In this document: positions 6,855 to 10,401 of the stretch, piece by piece
Layout of the letters: every line of letters starts with the position of its first letter
Numbering within the stretch: position 1 is the stretch's first letter
Translations under genes and position numbers: made by a program
Notes under the pieces: generated by a model
Databases searched by the model: none
What the model was told of the DNA's origin: nothing
Seen by the model: the letters and a program-made list of their open reading frames with translations, nothing else
Assembly: GCA_021824055.1 (NCBI GenBank)
Contig: JAKALV010000103.1
Coordinates: forward strand, 1 to 10,401
Source of the DNA: Acidobacteriota bacterium
Lineage (GTDB): Bacteria; Acidobacteriota; Vicinamibacteria; Vicinamibacterales; SCN-69-37
Length of the DNA: 10,401 bases
Direction: 5' to 3'

Positions 6855-8005
6855 CAGAATGTCCTCCGGGCAATCCACTCGCGGTAGAGCGAGTCGGTGA
6901 GCATGTAGCGCGGACCGTCGCGCATGACGATGTCCTCGCGCACCAGCGCGGCGATCGACGACTGCACGCTCGAGGCGCCGGCGAGGCGGTGGCGCTGGCG
7001 CACGTCGCTCGACAGCAGCTCGCGTCCCTGTTCGAGCACGAGCGCGCGCAGGACGCCGCGCTGCGCCAGCGTCAGGCGCTGCCACTGCTCCTCGAACACG
7101 GTGCCCTGTTGCCGCATCATCCGGGTCAGCGTGGCATGCAGATCGTCCACGCCCACCGTCTTCCGTCCCGCCGCCCGCACATCGTCCCACGTCTCGTGGG
7201 CGAGGCGCTGCACGTCGTACGGCACGTTGTCGGCCAGATCGACGATGGCCGCGCCGAGGCCCGCGTCGGCGCGCAGACCGGTTTTCGTGAACCGCGCGTC
7301 GAGCCACGCGGCAAACTCGCCGGCGTCGATCTTCTGGAGCCGCATCACGGGCCCGGCTTTGTAGAAGGGCCGCCGCGGGCTGATCATGCGCTCCATCAGC
7401 GACGGCTCGGAGCCGGCAAACACGTAGCCGACGTCGCGCTGCTGCTGCACGGCGGCCCGCAGGGCCTCTTCGACGCTGCCGCCGTTGAACGACGCGATCG
7501 CCTGGAACTCGTCGAGCGCGATGGCCATGGGCCGCTTGCGCGCCGCCGCAATGCGGCCGGGTAACGCGAACACCTCGGCGGCCAGCCGCTCCACGTCGCG
7601 CGACGTCCGCACCAGGGGGAACGACAGCGAGACGGCGGTGGCGCCCGACTCGGAGGCCTCCACCCTCAACTCCGGGCGGACGGATCGCAGCAGGTCGGCG
7701 GCCCACTGGCGCAAGCGGCTCGCGGGCGTGCCGGCGGAGAGCAGCGCGTGCGCGTACGCCTCGAGAAACCCCACGTACGAGCTCGAGCCGGCCACGGTGA
7801 CCGACACCGTCAGCACGCGCTCGCGGGCCAGCGCGTCGAGGGTCCGCCGGACGAGCGACGACTTGCCGTAGCGGCGCGGCGAGATCAAAAACACCTTCTG
7901 GCCGGCCCGGAGGTCGGCCGTCAGGCGATGGTAGTCCTCGTCGCGATCGGCAAACGCGCCGGCCGCGACGATTTCTCCGTAGACGAAGGGGTTGTCGGCT
8001 GCCAT
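6854..8005 (-). CDS. AAA/STAND-like P-loop ATPase with C-terminal winged-helix-like region
   Basis: A 383-aa protein of the archaeal-type ATPase_2 (PF01637-like) group. N-P-F-V-Y-G at 5-10 followed by F-A-D-R-D-E-D is the usual opening. Walker A is I-S-P-R-R-Y-G-K-S-S-L (41-51), with Lys48 and Ser49; Walker B is M-A-I-A-L-D-E-F-Q (160-168), with Asp165 and Glu166; a sensor-like Y-V-F-A-G-S-E-P-S follows at 194-202, and R-R-P-F-Y-K-A-G at 211-218 is another family mark. Residues about 300-380 have the helix and strand rhythm of a winged helix (L-T-L-A-Q-R-G-V-L-R, then S-S-V-Q-S-S-I-A-A-L-V, then Y-M-L-T-D-S-L-Y-R-E-W). No membrane segment. Such ATPases act as switches or sensors. The frame could begin earlier at a TTG (8050) or ATG (8026), giving a 15- or 7-residue extension; I prefer the ATG at 8005 because family homologues begin near N-P-F. 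It overlaps the cyclase gene by one base. Confidence 0.85.
   Translation of the reverse strand: MAADNPFVYGEIVAAGAFADRDEDYHRLTADLRAGQKVFLISPRRYGKSSLVRRTLDALARERVLTVSVTVAGSSSYVGFLEAYAHALLSAGTPASRLRQWAADLLRSVRPELRVEASESGATAVSLSFPLVRTSRDVERLAAEVFALPGRIAAARKRPMAIALDEFQAIASFNGGSVEEALRAAVQQQRDVGYVFAGSEPSLMERMISPRRPFYKAGPVMRLQKIDAGEFAAWLDARFTKTGLRADAGLGAAIVDLADNVPYDVQRLAHETWDDVRAAGRKTVGVDDLHATLTRMMRQQGTVFEEQWQRLTLAQRGVLRALVLEQGRELLSSDVRQRHRLAGASSVQSSIAALVREDIVMRDGPRYMLTDSLYREWIARRTF
6862..6867 (-). promoter_or_regulatory. Strong Shine-Dalgarno for the cyclase gene inside the ATPase gene end
   Basis: The minus strand reads GGAGGA here, 7 bases before the ATG at 6854. It lies within the last codons of the ATPase gene. 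It decides the start of the cyclase and implies that the two proteins are made from one transcript, with the second ribosome site independent enough to give high cyclase yield. Confidence 0.85.
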
Positions 8006-8030
8006 TACCGTGAGTAACGTAATCATTACC
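8003..8030. promoter_or_regulatory. Possible operator at the ATPase start: palindrome plus direct repeat
   Basis: GTAATCATTAC at 8019-8029 is a perfect palindrome around its centre. CATTACC occurs at 8003-8009 and again at 8024-8030, exactly 21 bases apart, two helical turns. A further GTAAC half-site lies at 8014-8018. The cluster is AT-richer than its surroundings and sits on and just upstream of the preferred ATPase ATG, where a bound protein would block initiation. If translation begins at the upstream alternatives, part of it would be coding. Regulator unknown. Confidence 0.4.
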
Positions 8031-8182
8031 CTGAATGGCATAATGCGCAAGTGCTCCGACAGTTCTTCCAGGCGCAGCGGGCGCAGGCCCTGTCCGCTGG
8101 TTGAGCCTTCGATGAATGCCGTTAAAGAGGCAAATGGGCAACGCGGCAGAGGGCCGGCTGTTTCAGGTTGTCGCGCCGGGTC
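8031..8182. other. Non-coding spacer between the EF-P gene and the ATPase gene
   Basis: Together with the operator-like cluster this makes a 177-bp gap between two minus-strand genes, long enough for the ATPase-cyclase pair to have its own promoter. On the minus strand I see only weak -35-like boxes (TTGCGC at 8050-8045, TTGCCC near 8140) without a matching -10 of good quality. No terminator hairpin with a T-run was found after the EF-P stop. Longer open frames crossing it are shadows. Confidence 0.4.
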
Positions 8183-8758
8183 CTACGCGCGTCCGGCGAA
8201 CTCGCGCGTCTCCGTGTGCACTTTCACCTTCTCGCCCTCTTTGATGAAGAGCGGCACGCGGATCTCCATGCCGGTGTTGGTGGTCGCGGCCTTGGTGACG
8301 CTGCCGCTCGACGTATCGCCGCGCACGGCAGGCTCCGTGTACGCGATCGTCATCTCGACGAGCGGCGGAAACTGCAGGCTGATCGGATTGCCGTTGTACT
8401 TGTGCACCTGAATCTCGACGTTGTCGACCAGCAGAAAACGGTCTTCGCCGGTCATCTCGGCCGACAGCGTCAACGTCTCGAACGACGCCTGATCCATGAA
8501 GTGGTACCCGTCCGAGTCCGCGTACAGAAACGTCGCCGGCACCTTCACCAGATCGGGCTCGCCGAATTTCTCGCCGGCTTTGAACGTCTTGTCGAACACC
8601 GCGCGGGTCAGCAGGTTGCGCATCTTCAACCGCACGAGCGTCTGTCCACCGCGGGCCGTGGGCTTCGACACCTCGACCTCCAGGCAGTGGTACGGCGCGT
8701 TTTCGAACTCGAAAAACATCTTGCGCTTGATCTCTATCGCTTCAATCAAACTGGCCAT
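8183..8758 (-). CDS. efp: Elongation factor P family protein with EfpL/YeiP-like loop tip
   Basis: A 191-aa protein, the normal EF-P length (185-190). EF-P enters the ribosomal E site and helps peptide-bond formation at polyproline stretches. Domain I (residues 1-65) is the KOW-like barrel, domain II about 66-130 and domain III about 131-190 are OB folds. K-A-A-T-T-N-T-G-M-E-I-R-V-P-L-F-I-K-E-G-E-K (156-177) is the C-terminal EF-P signature. The loop that reaches the tRNA reads S-K-P-T-A-R-G-G-Q (31-39), with Arg36 probably at the tip. Classical E. coli EF-P has P-G-K-G with a beta-lysylated lysine, whereas E. coli EfpL (YeiP) has S-P-T-A-R-G-A, so this loop is of the latter kind. The end A-G-R-A also recalls YeiP. 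No modification enzyme (EpmA, EarP) is seen nearby. The ribosome site is weak. Confidence 0.93.
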   Translation of the reverse strand: MASLIEAIEIKRKMFFEFENAPYHCLEVEVSKPTARGGQTLVRLKMRNLLTRAVFDKTFKAGEKFGEPDLVKVPATFLYADSDGYHFMDQASFETLTLSAEMTGEDRFLLVDNVEIQVHKYNGNPISLQFPPLVEMTIAYTEPAVRGDTSSGSVTKAATTNTGMEIRVPLFIKEGEKVKVHTETREFAGRA

Positions 8759-8764
8759 CCGGAC

Positions 8765-8770
8765 ATTCTA
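8765..8770 (-). promoter_or_regulatory. Possible -10 box for the EF-P gene
   Basis: The minus strand reads TAGAAT, five of six matches to TATAAT, ending 7 bases before the EF-P ATG. A start of transcription at the usual distance would fall at or next to the ATG, giving a leaderless or nearly leaderless mRNA, which would agree with the lack of a clear Shine-Dalgarno. No -35 box is recognisable, so this is weak. Confidence 0.3.
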
Positions 8771-8813
8771 CCGGGGGTCAGGCCTCCGGGGCCCGCACCC
8801 AACCGGCCGACCC

Positions 8814-8819
8814 TATAAT
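8814..8819 (+). promoter_or_regulatory. TATAAT -10 box for the membrane protein-hydrolase unit
   Basis: A perfect TATAAT in a very GC-rich divergent spacer (8759-8847), 28 bases before the ATG at 8848. The -35 position (about 8791-8796, GCCCGC) does not match TTGACA, so an activator or a different sigma factor contact may be needed. Transcription would begin near 8826, giving a leader of about 22 bases. Confidence 0.55.
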
Positions 8820-8836
8820 CCCCGCTAGTCCCCGGC

Positions 8837-8843
8837 GGAGAGG
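8837..8843 (+). promoter_or_regulatory. Shine-Dalgarno of the membrane-protein gene
   Basis: GGAGAGG lies 4 bases before the ATG at 8848, with the GGAG part at a 7-base spacing. It supports 8848 as the start, and the TATAAT box lies at a fitting distance upstream. Confidence 0.7.
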
Positions 8844-8847
8844 CCCC

Positions 8848-9603
8848 ATGGATTCGATCACGCAAGCGGTCGGTCAATTCTTTACGGACGCCAATGCCAC
8901 GTGGAGCGGTTTCCTTGGCGCGCTGACCGCCATCGGCTTCCTCAGCATGGCCATCATCGAAACCCTGAAGAACATGTTCCCCGTGCGCAACTGGTTCCAG
9001 CGCCTCTGCCTGAACCAGTGGCTGACGGCGCACCAGACGATCGCCACCGGGCGATTTGGCGCGCTGAAACGGCCGGTGTCCATGGCCGAGGCCAGGACCG
9101 ATCTGCTGACGCTGGCGGTGAACGGCGATGCGAATGCCCTCTTCGACCTGCCGATCGAGCAACTGTGCGGACAGCTCAACGCCGCGATCCGCGTGGCGCT
9201 CGACTATCCGCAGGACCACTTCCCGCTGCTCGCCATCGCCGCTGCGCGCGCGTCCGAACGCGACATCGCCCTGATTCTCGGCGAAGGGCCGGCGCCGATC
9301 GTCGATGCGGACACGCTGACCTCCGCGCAATTGAAGGAGCGGTCGCGCTTCGTGGACGCCCGCAACCGCGTGACCCAGCAGGTCCAGCGCGCCGTGGACG
9401 CGTTTCAGATCTCCACGGGATTCCGCTGGAAGTTCTGGCTGCAGGTGGCGTCGTTCGTGCTGCCCGTGGCGCTGGTGCTCCTGGCGCTGCGGCATGCGCA
9501 CGCCGGAAAGGGCGCGCTCGTGCTCACGGCCCTCGTCGCCGGCTTCATCGCACCCGTCGCGCACGATGTGCTTGTGGTGATTCAGCGCCTGCGGCGCGCG
9601 TAA
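8848..9603 (+). CDS. Membrane protein of unknown function with three predicted helices
   Basis: A 251-aa protein I do not recognise. A first hydrophobic helix covers about residues 21-39 (G-F-L-G-A-L-T-A-I-G-F-L-S-M-A-I-I), two more cover about 197-214 and 222-246 and form a C-terminal hairpin, followed by R-L-R-R-A. Between them, residues 42-195 form a helical soluble domain with many Ala, Asp and Arg; it contains W-F-Q-R-L-C-L-N-Q-W and a helix with A-R-N-R-V-T-Q-Q-V-Q-R-A-V-D-A-F-Q, possibly coiled. No catalytic motif is evident. The gene has its own promoter-like TATAAT and Shine-Dalgarno and is followed after one base by a hydrolase gene, so the two products probably act together. The soluble domain might anchor the hydrolase to the membrane, but this is inference. 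Confidence 0.75.
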   Translation: MDSITQAVGQFFTDANATWSGFLGALTAIGFLSMAIIETLKNMFPVRNWFQRLCLNQWLTAHQTIATGRFGALKRPVSMAEARTDLLTLAVNGDANALFDLPIEQLCGQLNAAIRVALDYPQDHFPLLAIAAARASERDIALILGEGPAPIVDADTLTSAQLKERSRFVDARNRVTQQVQRAVDAFQISTGFRWKFWLQVASFVLPVALVLLALRHAHAGKGALVLTALVAGFIAPVAHDVLVVIQRLRRA

Positions 9604-9604
9604 C

Positions 9605-10401
9605 GTGCCGATCGACAATCAGATCTCGGTACGCGCCCCGTCATCGCCGGTCGGCGGACCGGTGGCGGATGAGGTCTGGACGACGGGCGGACGGATCGAC
9701 GGCCAGAGCCAGGCACTCTTGCTCGTGCACGGCTACAACAACAGCTATGACGATGCGGAGACGGCGTACGCCGCGTTCGAGCGCAACGTGCGTCGAGCCG
9801 GAACGACGGGACAGGCCGCGCGGCCGGTCTTTGGATTCTTCTGGCCGGGTGACACGCACCTGAAAGTGATTTCCACGATTTCGTATCCGGCACAACTCGG
9901 GCCGGCGAAACAATCGGCGGAGCGCCTCTTCAACTACCTGCGGTCAAAGACCGGGCCGAACGGCGGACCGCTCGATATCTGCCTGGTCGGGCACTCGCTC
10001 GGTTGCCGCGTGGTGCTGGAGCTGATCAAGCGCTTGGTGGCTGTGCGCGGCAGAACCGCCGTGACCATCGGTAAGGTCGTGCTGATGGCCGCCGCGGTGC
10101 CGGTGTCAAAGGTCGAGAATCCCGGCGCGCTGGGCGGCGCTGCGGCCGCGGCCGCGACGTCGCTGGTGCTCTTCTCCGAAGAGGACCAGGTGTTGCGTTT
10201 CGCGTTTCCGATCGGCGAAACGTTCGCGTTCGACGCGTTCTGGCCGACGGCCGTCGGACGCCACGGTCAACCGGACGGCGGCCTGTGGAGCGCGCGGCTG
10301 CCCATGGTGCAGGCGGCCGGCGCGCGCGGCTACGGCCATTCCGATTACTGGGGTGGAGCGGAATCCGCGGCGGCCACCGCAGCGGTGTTGGGACTGCCGG
10401 T
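9605..10401 (+). CDS. DUF900-like alpha/beta hydrolase, C-terminus cut by window end
   Basis: An open frame of 265 codons with no stop before the window end. It starts at a GTG one base after the upstream TAA (TAA-C-GTG), so translation is probably coupled; no separate Shine-Dalgarno is seen. The serine-hydrolase set is complete: L-L-L-V-H-G-Y-N-N-S (38-47, oxyanion loop), F-G-F-F-W-P-G-D (76-83), nucleophile Ser131 in L-V-G-H-S-L-G-C-R, probable acid Asp194 in S-E-E-D-Q-V-L, and His245 in Y-G-H-S-D-Y-W. The H-G-Y-N-N opening and the G-H-S-D-Y-W end match the DUF900 family (PF05990-like), from memory. It has no signal peptide, so it acts in the cytoplasm, perhaps at the membrane with its neighbour. 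Substrate unknown: lipid, ester or peptide. Little is probably missing at the C-terminus since the catalytic histidine is already present. Confidence 0.85.
   Translation, partial: MPIDNQISVRAPSSPVGGPVADEVWTTGGRIDGQSQALLLVHGYNNSYDDAETAYAAFERNVRRAGTTGQAARPVFGFFWPGDTHLKVISTISYPAQLGPAKQSAERLFNYLRSKTGPNGGPLDICLVGHSLGCRVVLELIKRLVAVRGRTAVTIGKVVLMAAAVPVSKVENPGALGGAAAAAATSLVLFSEEDQVLRFAFPIGETFAFDAFWPTAVGRHGQPDGGLWSARLPMVQAAGARGYGHSDYWGGAESAAATAAVLGLP

Noticed and set aside
6855..8141. N-terminal extension of the cyclase frame to 794 codons
   Set aside because: The part above 6854 reads as Arg/Ala-rich noise and overlaps the ATPase gene, which has Walker motifs in another frame. A strong Shine-Dalgarno places the start at 6854.
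8746..9618. A 290-codon minus-strand frame opposite the membrane protein
   Set aside because: It has no hydrophobic or domain pattern, while the plus-strand frame has a promoter, ribosome site and clear membrane helices.
5757..10401. A single defence island including EF-P, the membrane protein and the hydrolase
   Set aside because: Strand changes, a housekeeping EF-P gene in the middle and a separate promoter argue for independent units; only the ATPase-cyclase pair is tightly linked.

Overview
The window is GC-rich DNA with dense coding. It looks like a chromosomal segment of a free-living Gram-negative bacterium. An outer-membrane Omp85-type barrel, several secreted proteins with Ala-X-Ala-like signal peptides, a LolA-like protein starting with a 'N-L-A-A-K-G-G' motif and heptameric intergenic repeats together suggest Acidobacteriota, perhaps the Vicinamibacteria group. 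That placement is inference; there is no rRNA or marker phylogeny here. No tRNA, rRNA, CRISPR array, transposase or phage gene was seen.

Left part (1-3837, minus strand): a probable envelope operon read right to left. It encodes a membrane-anchored or secreted alpha/beta-hydrolase esterase, a secreted protein of about 340 aa with a charged insert, a small Omp85/BamA-like barrel with one POTRA domain, and the N-terminal end of a LolA-like secreted protein that runs off the window. Gaps are 30, 1 and 86 bases. The last gap carries a short heptamer repeat. A divergent 81-bp spacer separates this operon from the next unit.

Middle (3919-5564, plus strand): a secreted M20-family metallopeptidase followed after 2 bases by a small DUF5655-like protein. 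This unit converges on a minus-strand pair across a 183-bp block of heptamer repeats in inverted orientation (5567-5749), which could fold and act as a two-way terminator.

Main point of interest (5757-8005, minus strand): a tightly coupled two-gene module. A soluble AAA/STAND-like ATPase with a C-terminal winged-helix-like tail overlaps by one base a protein that carries a probable N-terminal sensor domain and a C-terminal diadenylate-cyclase (DAC/DisA_N) domain with DGA and GTRH motifs. ATP-dependent sensor plus nucleotide-second-messenger enzyme is the architecture of a candidate signalling or conflict system. No effector is visible next to it. A palindrome and a direct repeat spaced by 21 bp sit at the ATPase start.

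Right part (8183-10401): an EF-P family translation factor (minus strand) whose loop tip reads PTARGG, like the EfpL/YeiP branch. Divergent from it is a plus-strand pair with a clear TATAAT box and Shine-Dalgarno: a three-helix membrane protein of unknown function and a DUF900-like alpha/beta hydrolase, cut by the window end just after its catalytic histidine.
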